Source: JAKQHY01 sp034429475 (GTDB taxonomy: Bacteria > Chloroflexota > Anaerolineae > B4-G1 > SLSP01). From it: 7,537 bases of DNA. The position numbers and the translations under genes were made by a program. How positions within the stretch are numbered: position 1 is the stretch's first letter; the number at the start of each line of letters is the position of its first letter. Location of the stretch: contig DAOUGD010000082.1 in the NCBI GenBank assembly GCA_034429475.1, positions 1 to 7,537 on the forward strand, written 5' to 3'. Shown here in pieces: positions 1 through 6,546 of this stretch. The notes under the pieces are model-generated. The model did no database searches, was not told the DNA's origin, and was given only the letters and a program-made list of their open reading frames with translations.

Positions 1-137
1 GTGACGCCGGCCGGGAGGCTGTCCGTCACGACGACGCCGGTCTGTGCAGTCTGCGTGTTGGCGTTGGTGACGGTGATGACGTACTGAATCACGTCGCCGA
101 TGAACAGGGGCGCGCCATTCTCGTCCGCCGCCGTCTT
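1..137 (-). repeat. Array unit R5, cut by the window edge
   Basis: Only about 45 residues are visible, up to T-D-S-L-P-A-G-V. It combines R1-type F-I-G-D-V-I-Q-Y with R2-type flanking sequence, and has N-A-N-T-Q-T where the other units have N-A-S-T-Q-T. Confidence 0.9.
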
Positions 138-3100
138 GGCGAGGCTCAGGCCAGGATCAATGTCGCCGCTGCCACCGTCCCCACCGCTGCCGGGGGGCAA
201 GACGGGATCGGAGGCTTGTTCGCCTTGTTGATCGCTGCTGACCTGGGCGACGTTGGCGCCGATGGGATCGGCGGAGCCGTCCACGGTGACGCGGACGGTG
301 GCTGTCCAGCTTGCGCCGGGCGCAAGCGAACCGACGTTCCACACGAGCGGGTTCTGCGACGCCGGGGCAGGGTTGGCGGAGAGGAAGGCGACGCCGGCCG
401 GGAGGCTATCGGTGACGACGACGCCGGTTTGGGTGGTTTGCGTGCTGGCATTGGTGACGGTGATGACGTACCGGACGACGTCGCCCACATACAGGGGCGC
501 GCCGTTCTCGTCCGCCGCCGTCTTGGCGAGGCCGAGGCCGGTGATGGGCGTGACGTCCCCGCCACCGCCGCCGGGGGGCAGGACGGGATCGGAGGCTTGT
601 TCGCCTTGTTGATCGCTGCTAACCTGAGCGACATTCGCGCCGATGGGATCGGCGGAGCCGTCCACGGTGACGCGGACGGTGGCTGTCCAACTTGCGCCGG
701 GCGCGAACGAACCGACATTCCACACGAGCGGGTCCTGCGACGCCGGGGCAGGGTTCGCAGAAACGAAGGCGACGCCGGCCGGGAGGTTATCGGTGACGAC
801 GACGCCGGTTTGGGTGGTTTGCGTGCTGGCGTTGGTGACGGTGATGACGTACCGGACGACGTCGCCCACATACAGGGGCGCGCCGTTCTCGTCCGCCGCC
901 GTCTTGGTCAGGCCGAGGCCGGTGATGGGCGTGACGTCCCCGCCGCCGCTGCCGGGGGGCAGAACGGGATCGGAGGCCTGCGCGGCCTGTTGGTCGCTGC
1001 TGACCTGGGCGACGTTGGCGCCGATGGGGTCGGCGGAGCCATCCACGGTGACGCGGACGGTGGCTGTCCAGTTTGCGCCGGGCGCGAGGCTGCCGACAGT
1101 CCACACGAGCGGGTTCTGCGACGCCGACGACGGGCTGGCGGAGAGGAAGGCGACGCCGGCCGGGAGGCTGTCCGTCACGACGATGCCGGTCTGGGCGGTT
1201 TGCGTGCTGGCGTTGGTGACAGTGATGACGTACCGAATCACGTCGCCCACGTACAGGGGCGCGCCATTTTCGTCCGCCGCCGTCTTGGCGAGGCTCAGGC
1301 CAGGATCAATGTCGCCACTGCCACCGCCCCCACCGCCGCCGGGTGGCAAGACGGGATCGGAGGCTTGTTCGCCTTGTTGATCGCTGCTGACCTGGGCGAC
1401 GTTGGCGCCGATGGGATCGGCGGAGCCGTCCACGGTGACGCGGACGGTGACCGTCCAGCTTGCGCCGGGCGCGAGCGTCCCGACGTTCCACACCAGCGGA
1501 TTCTGCGAAGCGGGCGTGGGGTTGGCGGAGAGGAAGGCGACGCCGGCCGGGAGGCTATCGGTGACGACAATGCTGGTCTGCGCCGTCTGCGTGCTGGCGT
1601 TGGTGACGGTGATGACGTACTGAATCACGTCGCCGATGAACAGGGGCGCGCCGTTCTCGTCCGCCGCCGTCTTGGCGAGGGTGAGACCTTCCACCGTTCC
1701 GCTTGAGGCGGCGCTGACCGGCGCGGCTTGTTGGACGCTGTCGGCGTAGGCGGTGTTGGTCAGGACGCCTGTGTCGGCGGTGACGCTGAGGGCGGCGGCG
1801 AGGGTGACGGTGACGCGCGTACCAGGAGCAAAGGTATTCAAAGTGGCCGTCATTGCGGCGGCGGTTACGGTGAGGTCGCCGCCGGGTTGGATGTCGCCGC
1901 CGGTGAAGCTGATGCCGGCGGGCGCGGCGTCGGTGAGAACAACGCCGGTGTGGGTGATGCTGTCGGCGTTGGCGAGGACGAGGGTGTAAGTGAGGCTGTC
2001 GCCAGGATAGAGCGGCGCATCATTGGCGTCGGTCTGGGATTTGGCGAGGGTGAGGCCGGCCCCCATCGGGACGGTTGTCGTGTCGGTCGCTTCGCTGTAG
2101 CGGCCGGGGATGGCAGTGGAGGCCGCGCGCAGCGTCGTCACGTTGACGCTCCCATCGGCCACATCTGCCGGAACGACGATGCAGGCCAGGAGGCGGATCA
2201 GGCTGCCGGCCGGGATCTGGGTGGTTTCGGTGAGTGTGACGTCAGTGGCGGCCTCGTATTTGCCGTTGCTGTTCACGTCGCGGTAGAGCGTCAGGGCCGG
2301 GTTGACCCACAGAGAGTGCGTGGCCGTGAGGGTCACAGTGTCCGTCAACGCGCTGTTGTTGAAGAGGGTGTGTGGGTAGCAGCGAGTATCCAGTTGCGCC
2401 GCCGCGCCGGTGTTATTGGGGATGAGCGTGACATCCGGCGAAGCGATGTAGGTGAACAACGTGTCGGCCACGGTGTGTTGCGGGGCGGATAGGGTCGCCG
2501 CGTTGCGCAGTTCCGTTCCTACGGGAATATCCGCCGGGACGCTGACGACGACGGTGTAATCCAGGTTGTTGGTGTTTGCCGGGATGGTTACGGCCCAGGT
2601 GAGCGGGACCGTCGCCGCCGGGGCCGGGTTGGCGCTGAGGAAGGTGACGCTGACCGGCAGGGTATCGCTGAGCAACACGGTCGCTGCGCCGCTGCCGGGG
2701 TTGCCGAAGCGCAGGGTGTAGGTGAAGGTCGCGCCAGGGGCGACGATGCCGGGGCCGAGTTTGTCAAGCGTGAGTTTTACGGTGGGCAGCACGAGTTGGT
2801 TGGAGAAGAGGCGCGTGATCTGGTCGCTCGTCAGGGAGGCCTGGTTGCGGATGTCGGTGGCGTTGGGCAGTTCATCGGCGGTTGCGACGCGCACCTGGAA
2901 TCCGGCGCTGCCGTTTATGCCGGGGATCAGGTCGGCCAGCTCCCAGCGCAGATGGGTGACGGCAGCCGGGTCAGAGGGTTCGGCGGTCTGGTAGGTGACG
3001 CCGCCGTCGGTAGAGTAGGTGGGGGTGAGGACGCCGGCGACGCGCGCGGCGCTGCCGGCGACGTAGGCAGTGAACTCCGGGATGGCGTCGGCGATGAGGA

Positions 3101-6100
3101 CATGCGTCTGGGTGACGCCGCCGGTGTTGGCGTAGGCCAGGGTGAAGGCGACGACCTGGTCGGGACCGACAAGCGCGGCGTCGGCGGATTTGTTGAGCGT
3201 CACCAGGCTGATGAGGGTGGCGGCGGTGTTGCTGGTGCGTGGATCGCTCATAGCGTCGTGGGTGTAGGAGGCGGCGTTTTGCAGCAGCGTACCTGCCGGC
3301 GTCGTGTCGGTGATTTGCACGGCAAAACTCAGCAGGCCGACGGCATCTGGGGCGACTTCGCCCAGGTCCCATTGCAAGATGCCGCCGGGCAAGGACGTGC
3401 AGCCGTGGCTGCAACTGCCCGGCACGTAGGTGACGTAAGAGGGAAGCGTGTCGGTCACGATCATGTGGGTAGCGGTGAGCGCGCCGGTGTTGGCGTAGCT
3501 GAGGGTGTAGGTGATGACGTCTCCCGGCGCGGCGTTGCCGGGCGCAGATTTGGTCAGGTTGACGATGTGCGGCGCTAACACGGTCACGGCGACAGTGTTG
3601 CTGCGCACGTTGCTTTGGGGGCTGAAGAACTGCGCCACATTTTCCACTACGTCGCCATTGTTTGGCGGGGCGGTGGTATTCAGGGTAGCGGTGAACACCA
3701 CTTGCCCTTGGGTCAACGGCGCCAGCGTCCCCACGTACCAACTGATGGTGTTGGTGGCGGCGAGGTATTGCCCGCCGTGGGATGCGCTGACGAAGTTGAG
3801 GCCGGGGGGCAGTGTGTTGTTGAGGCTGACGGATGTACCGGTGACGGCGCTGGAGGCGTTAACATACGTCAGGGTGAAGACGAGCGTGTCGCCCAGAGCC
3901 GCCTGGGAGGCGCTGCCGGTCTGCGTCAGCTCGAAGGGACTGAGGTAAACCGTTTTGCGGTCTATGACCGTGTACGTGTGATCGCGATAGACGGCTTGCG
4001 CCATCGCCAGGTTGGTGTTGACGGCCAGGCGATCGTAGATTTCGACGTTGTCAAGGTAGACACGGTCATCGTTATCTGTGTTGCTTATGCTGCGAATGCG
4101 AATACGCACATTGGAGGTGCGATATGCAGACAAATCCAGTTCTTCTCTAACCCAGTCGCCTCGTTGTGATGCGTAAGTCCAGGTGAGAACTCGCGTATAA
4201 CTCACACCACTATTCGTTGAAATATCTATTCCCAAAATGTCGTTCAACTCGAGTCCGTACAGATAACGATCTACACTAAGGGTAGGGTGCATAAAGGTGC
4301 TTAAATCTACATTGCGGTAAATTCGAGGATCGTTGGTAGAGTTATTCCGTCCAGAGAGGCGTAGTTGCCAGTTCCCATCGTGAGGAACGACGCCGCTCTC
4401 TACACCCACGATGTAGATCAAATTGTTCGCATCATTCTCTTCTGTCCAATCGCTCAACCACCGATCGCTGCTGTAATAGTTGTAGGAGTTGGTTTCAAAG
4501 CCGTCGAAGACCAGCTCTTCAATGCCGCCAGTGGCTGTCAGTGTGGCCCGGAATTGCAATTCGAGGGGCTGCTCCGGGCCAACGTCGCTGGCGAGGTTCC
4601 AGTAAAGGGTTTGTTTCCCGGCGGACGCAGTGATGGTCGGCTCAAGGGTGCTATTGCTCCCGTCGGGGTAGGTGATGACCGTGCTGCCGGTCACGTAAGT
4701 CCAACTGTAGGGCAGCGTGTCGGTAATGACGATGTTATCCAGGTCGGCGAAGTAGGCGGCGGTGGTCGTCAACTTGAAAGCGACGGTGCCCCCGTTGGCG
4801 GGCAAAATCTCCGGGGAGGCGGTCTTTTCCAGGAAGATCGGCGGCGTGAGCCAGCCCTGGTAGAGGGGTAGCACCAGGTGGCCTACGTCCAGGTTGGGTG
4901 CGCCGGTCCCGGCTACGGCGGAGTCTTCGCCCCAGATCACGGCAATCTTCTGCCCGCCCTCCGTCCAGAGGTGCGTGCCGCTTTGATCAAAATCGCTGTC
5001 GTCACGTACCAGGTGGATGTCGAACATATCCAGGGTGAAGGTGCTGTCCACCACGTCGTCGTTGTTGTAGTCTACATTGACTATGGTGCCATCCTCGACG
5101 GCGGCAACCCACAGGGGAGAAGCGTTGCGGCACAGGCTTGTGCCAGTGGTGGAACTGTTGCCGGAGCTGTCGCATACACTTTGGAGGGGGGGCTGCAAAA
5201 CGTTGCCGGGCGCCCACGAGGCATAATAGTCATCGGTCAGGAAGACCTGGGGGATGAAGGAGGCGCCCCAGTCAAACGCCGTGTTATTGACATCGGCGGC
5301 GGCGATGGCCCAGAAGGGGGCATCGCTGCTCAGGCGGATGCTGGAGAGCGTGGGGACGCCGGCGCCGGCGGCAGCGGTGTAATTCACGGTGGAGCCGGCC
5401 GGCACGGTGAAGGTATCGCTCTGGCTGCGGTCGGCGGAAGCGACGGTGATGGGGTAGGGGTTGGGATTGTAGATGTAGACCTCGGCGCTGCTGCCGGTGT
5501 TTTCCGGCGCTGGCATCACATATTCGCGCCCCCAAATAATGTCAGGAATCATGTTGTAGTAACGATCCTGAAAACCGCTGTTATAGGCGATGACGCCGGC
5601 CTGAACCGGTTTGTCTGAGTGGATGGCTGTGCCAACCGTCACGTTTACGGCCAGCGTCTCGGTGAAGGCGGCGGTATCAATGTAGCCCATGCTGAAATAC
5701 GTCTGTCCCTGATCCAGCACGAAGGCGGCGGTAATCACCCCATTGCCCACGCTGACGGTGGTGTTATCTTCCAGGGCCTGGACTTGCAGATCAACGTTAG
5801 CAAACTGTGAACCGGCTAAATCTTCTCCGATGGGACTGCGGTAGGAATAGCCGTTTTCGAGGGCCTGGGTCGAGTAGATTTCCCAGGCGTCGCCCATAAT
5901 GGTTAGATTGGGCGCCGCGGCGCCTATATCGGCGGGCCACATGTTGTGAACCAGACCGATGGGGCCGCCAGTAGATACAATGCGGTCACCGCCATCGAAG
6001 CGGACGACGGCAGCGGTGCGTGGATCAATCGGCACGTAACCGGTGATGGCAGTGGTCGCTGTGATGAGATTGCGGCTGCTGAACGAGAGCGAGTCGCCGG

Positions 6101-6512
6101 CCAGGAGTGTATCTGTAGTGCGCCCGGTATAGTCGCCGGCGTTGCCGTTGGCGGGATTGCCGTCGCCCATGACCAGCGTGCCGGTTACAAAGCCGGTTTG
6201 CTGTGGGGTGAGAATGTCGGCTTCGTAACCATCCTCCCACTGGTCATAATACACTACCTGTCCATCCGCCGTAACGGTGACGTCCACAATGGAGGCCATA
6301 TAGCGTTGATCGGGATCACCTGCTGTAAGCCCTTCTGCGGCGACATACATACGGTAGATGTGTTCCTCATAGCCGAGGATGTAGTATTCTTGTAGGCCGG
6401 GGGCGATGGCGGATACCGGCAGGGTCGTTGCCAGAGTGACCCCTACGACCAGGCACAGACTGATTATTTTTAAGTTGATGCGAAATCCTTTTGACCACTT
6501 ATTGAGAACCAT
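1..6512 (-). CDS. Giant secreted multidomain DUF11-repeat surface protein, 3' end beyond window
   Basis: The ATG at 6510-6512 follows a strong GGGAGGTG ribosome site, and the frame stays open for 2170 codons to the left edge. Order by residue: signal peptide 1-35; IgGFc-binding-like head about 40-556; DUF11 domain 560-845 with a jelly-roll-like insert at 665-828; divergent DUF11 domains at about 858-972, 983-1100, 1102-1242 and 1245-1356; a non-DUF11 Ig-like domain 1357-1480; DUF11 1484-1604; then near-identical DUF11 units of 127 or 129 residues from 1606 onward. Typical DUF11 features recur: L-x-K near the start, GD-x-[IVL]-x-Y-x-[IL]-x-V-x-N, a V-x-[DN]-x-LP-x-[GS]-V strand, W-x-[VL]-G-x-LAPG, and a closing N-x-A. 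DUF11 is a bacterial Ig-like/beta-sandwich repeat common in very large envelope proteins, and its function is mostly structural. I infer an exported stalk, adhesin or sheath protein. No enzyme motif was seen. The C-terminal anchor is not in view, so cell-wall, outer-surface or released location is undecided. The gene appears monocistronic at its 5' end. Confidence 0.93.
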   Translation of the reverse strand, partial: MVLNKWSKGFRINLKIISLCLVVGVTLATTLPVSAIAPGLQEYYILGYEEHIYRMYVAAEGLTAGDPDQRYMASIVDVTVTADGQVVYYDQWEDGYEADILTPQQTGFVTGTLVMGDGNPANGNAGDYTGRTTDTLLAGDSLSFSSRNLITATTAITGYVPIDPRTAAVVRFDGGDRIVSTGGPIGLVHNMWPADIGAAAPNLTIMGDAWEIYSTQALENGYSYRSPIGEDLAGSQFANVDLQVQALEDNTTVSVGNGVITAAFVLDQGQTYFSMGYIDTAAFTETLAVNVTVGTAIHSDKPVQAGVIAYNSGFQDRYYNMIPDIIWGREYVMPAPENTGSSAEVYIYNPNPYPITVASADRSQSDTFTVPAGSTVNYTAAAGAGVPTLSSIRLSSDAPFWAIAAADVNNTAFDWGASFIPQVFLTDDYYASWAPGNVLQPPLQSVCDSSGNSSTTGTSLCRNASPLWVAAVEDGTIVNVDYNNDDVVDSTFTLDMFDIHLVRDDSDFDQSGTHLWTEGGQKIAVIWGEDSAVAGTGAPNLDVGHLVLPLYQGWLTPPIFLEKTASPEILPANGGTVAFKLTTTAAYFADLDNIVITDTLPYSWTYVTGSTVITYPDGSNSTLEPTITASAGKQTLYWNLASDVGPEQPLELQFRATLTATGGIEELVFDGFETNSYNYYSSDRWLSDWTEENDANNLIYIVGVESGVVPHDGNWQLRLSGRNNSTNDPRIYRNVDLSTFMHPTLSVDRYLYGLELNDILGIDISTNSGVSYTRVLTWTYASQRGDWVREELDLSAYRTSNVRIRIRSISNTDNDDRVYLDNVEIYDRLAVNTNLAMAQAVYRDHTYTVIDRKTVYLSPFELTQTGSASQAALGDTLVFTLTYVNASSAVTGTSVSLNNTLPPGLNFVSASHGGQYLAATNTISWYVGTLAPLTQGQVVFTATLNTTAPPNNGDVVENVAQFFSPQSNVRSNTVAVTVLAPHIVNLTKSAPGNAAPGDVITYTLSYANTGALTATHMIVTDTLPSYVTYVPGSCSHGCTSLPGGILQWDLGEVAPDAVGLLSFAVQITDTTPAGTLLQNAASYTHDAMSDPRTSNTAATLISLVTLNKSADAALVGPDQVVAFTLAYANTGGVTQTHVLIADAIPEFTAYVAGSAARVAGVLTPTYSTDGGVTYQTAEPSDPAAVTHLRWELADLIPGINGSAGFQVRVATADELPNATDIRNQASLTSDQITRLFSNQLVLPTVKLTLDKLGPGIVAPGATFTYTLRFGNPGSGAATVLLSDTLPVSVTFLSANPAPAATVPLTWAVTIPANTNNLDYTVVVSVPADIPVGTELRNAATLSAPQHTVADTLFTYIASPDVTLIPNNTGAAAQLDTRCYPHTLFNNSALTDTVTLTATHSLWVNPALTLYRDVNSNGKYEAATDVTLTETTQIPAGSLIRLLACIVVPADVADGSVNVTTLRAASTAIPGRYSEATDTTTVPMGAGLTLAKSQTDANDAPLYPGDSLTYTLVLANADSITHTGVVLTDAAPAGISFTGGDIQPGGDLTVTAAAMTATLNTFAPGTRVTVTLAAALSVTADTGVLTNTAYADSVQQAAPVSAASSGTVEGLTLAKTAADENGAPLFIGDVIQYVITVTNASTQTAQTSIVVTDSLPAGVAFLSANPTPASQNPLVWNVGTLAPGASWTVTVRVTVDGSADPIGANVAQVSSDQQGEQASDPVLPPGGGGGGGSGDIDPGLSLAKTAADENGAPLYVGDVIRYVITVTNASTQTAQTGIVVTDSLPAGVAFLSASPSSASQNPLVWTVGSLAPGANWTATVRVTVDGSADPIGANVAQVSSDQQAAQASDPVLPPGSGGGDVTPITGLGLTKTAADENGAPLYVGDVVRYVITVTNASTQTTQTGVVVTDNLPAGVAFVSANPAPASQDPLVWNVGSFAPGASWTATVRVTVDGSADPIGANVAQVSSDQQGEQASDPVLPPGGGGGDVTPITGLGLAKTAADENGAPLYVGDVVRYVITVTNASTQTTQTGVVVTDSLPAGVAFLSANPAPASQNPLVWNVGSLAPGASWTATVRVTVDGSADPIGANVAQVSSDQQGEQASDPVLPPGSGGDGGSGDIDPGLSLAKTAADENGAPLFIGDVIQYVITVTNANTQTAQTGVVVTDSLPAGV
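138..524 (-). repeat. Array unit R4
   Basis: 129 residues. Its first part is nearly identical to R3, but its terminal linker is P-P-G-S-G-G-D-G-G-S-G-D-I-D-P-G-L-S-L, the type otherwise seen between R1 and R2. Confidence 0.9.
525..905 (-). repeat. Array unit R3
   Basis: 127 residues. It opens L-T-K (others L-A-K), with Y-V-G-D-V-V-R-Y and V-T-D-N-L-P, and ends in P-P-G-G-G-G-G-D-V-T-P-I-T-G-L. Bases 788-907, which span the R2/R3 unit boundary, differ from 407-526 at only one position, so this part was copied very recently. Confidence 0.9.
906..1286 (-). repeat. Array unit R2
   Basis: 127 residues. It has Y-V-G-D-V-I-R-Y and S-A-S-P-S-S-A-S where the others have N-P-[AT]-P. It uses Q-Q-A-A-Q-A instead of Q-Q-G-E-Q-A before the linker, which is P-P-G-S-G-G-G-D-V-T-P-I-T-G-L. 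Confidence 0.9.
1287..1673 (-). repeat. Array unit R1
   Basis: First unit of the array, 129 residues from lysine to lysine. It has F-I-G-D-V-I-Q-Y, shared only with R5, and T-S-I-V-V-T-D where the others have T-G. It ends in the longest glycine linker, V-L-P-P followed by seven glycines then S-G-D-I-D-P-G-L-S-L. Confidence 0.9.
1701..2063 (-). other. DUF11 domain 6
   Basis: Residues about 1484-1604. G-L-T-L-A-K (Lys1491), Y-P-G-D-S-L-T-Y-T-L-V-L-A-N, V-L-T-D-A-A-P-A-G-I and a closing T-N-T-A-Y. A D-x-N-D-A-P-L-Y segment foreshadows the D-E-N-G-A-P-L-[YF] of the array that follows, so this copy may be close to the ancestor of the expanded units. Confidence 0.75.
2073..2444 (-). other. Non-DUF11 Ig-like domain with a putative calcium loop
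   Basis: Residues about 1357-1480. The pattern differs from DUF11: an N-N-S-A-L-T-D-T-V-T-L-T strand, W-V-N-P-A-L-T-L-Y-R, then D1412-V-N-S-N-G-K-Y-E with a following T-D, and I-P-A-G-S-L and V-V-P-A-D-V strands. D-x-N-x-N-G-x-[YF] resembles calcium-binding turns in secreted repeat proteins. Cysteines C1378 and C1444 lie on opposite halves and could be bonded. It interrupts the DUF11 series between domains 5 and 6. Confidence 0.6.
2445..2780 (-). other. DUF11 domain 5
   Basis: Residues about 1245-1356. It begins L-T-L-D-K-L-G-P-G (Lys1251), then A-P-G-A-T-F-T-Y-T-L-R-F-G-N, L-S-D-T-L-P, W-A-V-T-I-P-A, and closes R-N-A-A-T-L. The usual GD of the second strand is GA here. Confidence 0.78.
2787..3209 (-). 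other. DUF11 domain 4, extended
   Basis: Residues about 1102-1242. L-N-K (Lys1108), D-Q-V-V-A-F-T-L-A-Y-A-N-T-G-G and A-D-A-I-P mark the family. It is longer than the neighbouring copies because of an extra segment with Y-S-T-D-G-G-V-T-Y-Q before the W-E-L-A-D-L-I-P-G strand. It closes R-N-Q-A-S-L. Confidence 0.75.
3213..3566 (-). other. DUF11 domain 3, with a Cys-x3-Cys loop
   Basis: Residues about 983-1100. It starts N-L-T-K-S-A-P-G (Lys988) and has A-P-G-D-V-I-T-Y-T-L-S-Y-A-N-T-G, V-T-D-T-L-P and W-D-L-G-E-V-A-P. After the T-D-T-L-P strand it carries C1034-S-H-G-C1038, a tight cysteine pair that the other DUF11 copies lack and that could form a small disulfide loop after export. Confidence 0.8.
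3597..3941 (-). other. DUF11 domain 2
   Basis: Residues about 858-972. It contains A-L-G-D-T-L-V-F-T-L-T-Y-V-N, V-S-L-N-N-T-L-P-P-G-L, W-Y-V-G-T-L-A-P-L and a closing N-V-A-Q. It starts L-T-Q-T-G rather than with the usual L-x-K, so the lysine is replaced here. It is divergent from the C-terminal array. Confidence 0.75.
3978..4835 (-). other. DUF11 domain 1, split by an inserted domain
   Basis: Residues about 560-845. The opening F-L-E-K-T-A-S-P (Lys563), the V-I-T-D-T-L-P strand and the W-x-L-A-S-D-V-G-P segment are standard DUF11. The expected closing strand does not follow directly: after T-L-T-A-T-G-G (about residue 664) a separate domain of about 164 residues intervenes, and an N-T-N-L-A-M-A-Q-A-V strand resumes at about 830, looking like the missing final DUF11 strand. 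Confidence 0.65.
4029..4520 (-). other. MAM/jelly-roll-like inserted domain
   Basis: Residues about 665-828. It opens with V-F-D-G-F-E-T-N and a D-R-W-L-S-D-W segment, has a central G-N-W-Q-L-R-L-S-G strand, and closes with G-D-W-V-R-E-E-L-D-L-S-A-Y, R-I-R-I-R-S and D-R-V-Y-L-D-N-V-E-I-Y-D. The W-x-x-x-x-x-D-L-S-x-Y ... V-x-[IL]-R-[IF]-R ... Y-[IL]-D-[ND]-V-x-[IV] progression is the hallmark of MAM-like, galactose-binding and 'choice-of-anchor' beta-jelly-roll domains of secreted proteins. These often bind carbohydrate and calcium, but no specific ligand can be read from the sequence. Confidence 0.65.
4845..6395 (-). other. N-terminal head domain, IgGFc-binding-like
   Basis: Residues about 40-556. 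It begins with an E-YYILGYEEH strand and carries YYDQWEDGYE at residues 88-97, a motif I have seen at the head of large bacterial DUF11 proteins. Later it has H-S-D-K-P-V-Q-A-G, then I-I-W-G-R-E-Y-V at about 325-332 and a Y-x-Y-NPNPYP stretch. The order 'no longer adjustable substrate / K-P-[VI]-x-A-x-x / W-G-x-E-Y' resembles the IgGFc_binding family (PF17517), whose animal namesake binds antibody Fc; in bacteria the ligand is unknown. Two cysteines, C447 and C461, bracket a Ser/Thr/Gly loop and could form a disulfide. This region most likely holds the ligand-facing part, but binding is inferred from architecture only. Confidence 0.6.
6408..6512 (-). other. Signal peptide of the giant protein
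   Basis: Residues 1-35. The n-region carries K5, K8, R11 and K15. It is followed by a hydrophobic core of about 16 residues (I16 to T30, including Cys20) and a P-V-S-A end that fits a signal peptidase I site after Ala35 (Ala37 is an alternative). Cys20 sits in the middle of the core and is not followed by a lipobox-type arrangement, so I do not call a lipoprotein. The signal supports Sec-dependent export and confirms the choice of start. Confidence 0.85.
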
Positions 6513-6516
6513 TGAA

Positions 6517-6524
6517 CACCTCCC
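6517..6524 (-). promoter_or_regulatory. Ribosome binding site of the giant gene
   Basis: On the minus strand GGGAGGTG lies 4 bases before the ATG, close to a full anti-16S complement. It fixes the start at 6512 and suggests good translation initiation. Confidence 0.85.
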
Positions 6525-6546
6525 ACACTAGACTATAATCGGTGGT

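Larger units (their letters stand above)
1..1697 (-). repeat. Tandem array of near-identical DUF11 units, 381/387 bases each
   Basis: The lysine codon of the L-[AT]-K motif recurs at 1671-1673, 1284-1286, 903-905, 522-524 and 135-137, giving spacings of 387, 381, 381 and 387 bases (129, 127, 127 and 129 residues). All are multiples of three, so the frame is kept. Each unit has K-T-A-A-D-E-N-G-A-P-L, G-D-V-[IV]-[QR]-Y-V-I-T-V-T-N, V-V-T-D-[SN]-L-P-A-G-V-A-F, P-L-V-W-x-V-G, APGA-[SN]-W-T, a V-D-G-S-A-D-P-I-G-A-N-V-A-Q strand, and a proline/glycine linker. The size differences come from the linkers. The array continues past the left edge. Such identity within one gene indicates recent expansion and is likely to vary between strains and to confuse assembly. 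Confidence 0.95.

Noticed and set aside
146..871. Minus-strand open frames with Pro/Ser/Arg-rich translations in the repeat region
   Set aside because: They are in other frames of the same strand as the giant gene, have extreme composition, and repeat only because the underlying DNA repeats.
1..1697. CRISPR array or satellite DNA
   Set aside because: The period is 381/387 bases, units are coding throughout with frame preserved, and there are no short conserved repeats with unique spacers.
216..1706. A plus-strand open frame of almost 500 codons, rich in Gly, Asp, Val and Arg, repeating every 381-387 bases
   Set aside because: It lies antisense to the DUF11 array, inherits its periodicity from it, has low-complexity composition and no ribosome site or family motif. 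The minus-strand frame explains the repeats as known protein domains.
1728..5618. Several further plus-strand open frames of 150-260 codons
   Set aside because: All are opposite the giant gene, in GC-rich DNA where stops are rare. None has a recognisable domain or a plausible start, and the signal-peptide-bearing minus frame covers the same bases without a break.
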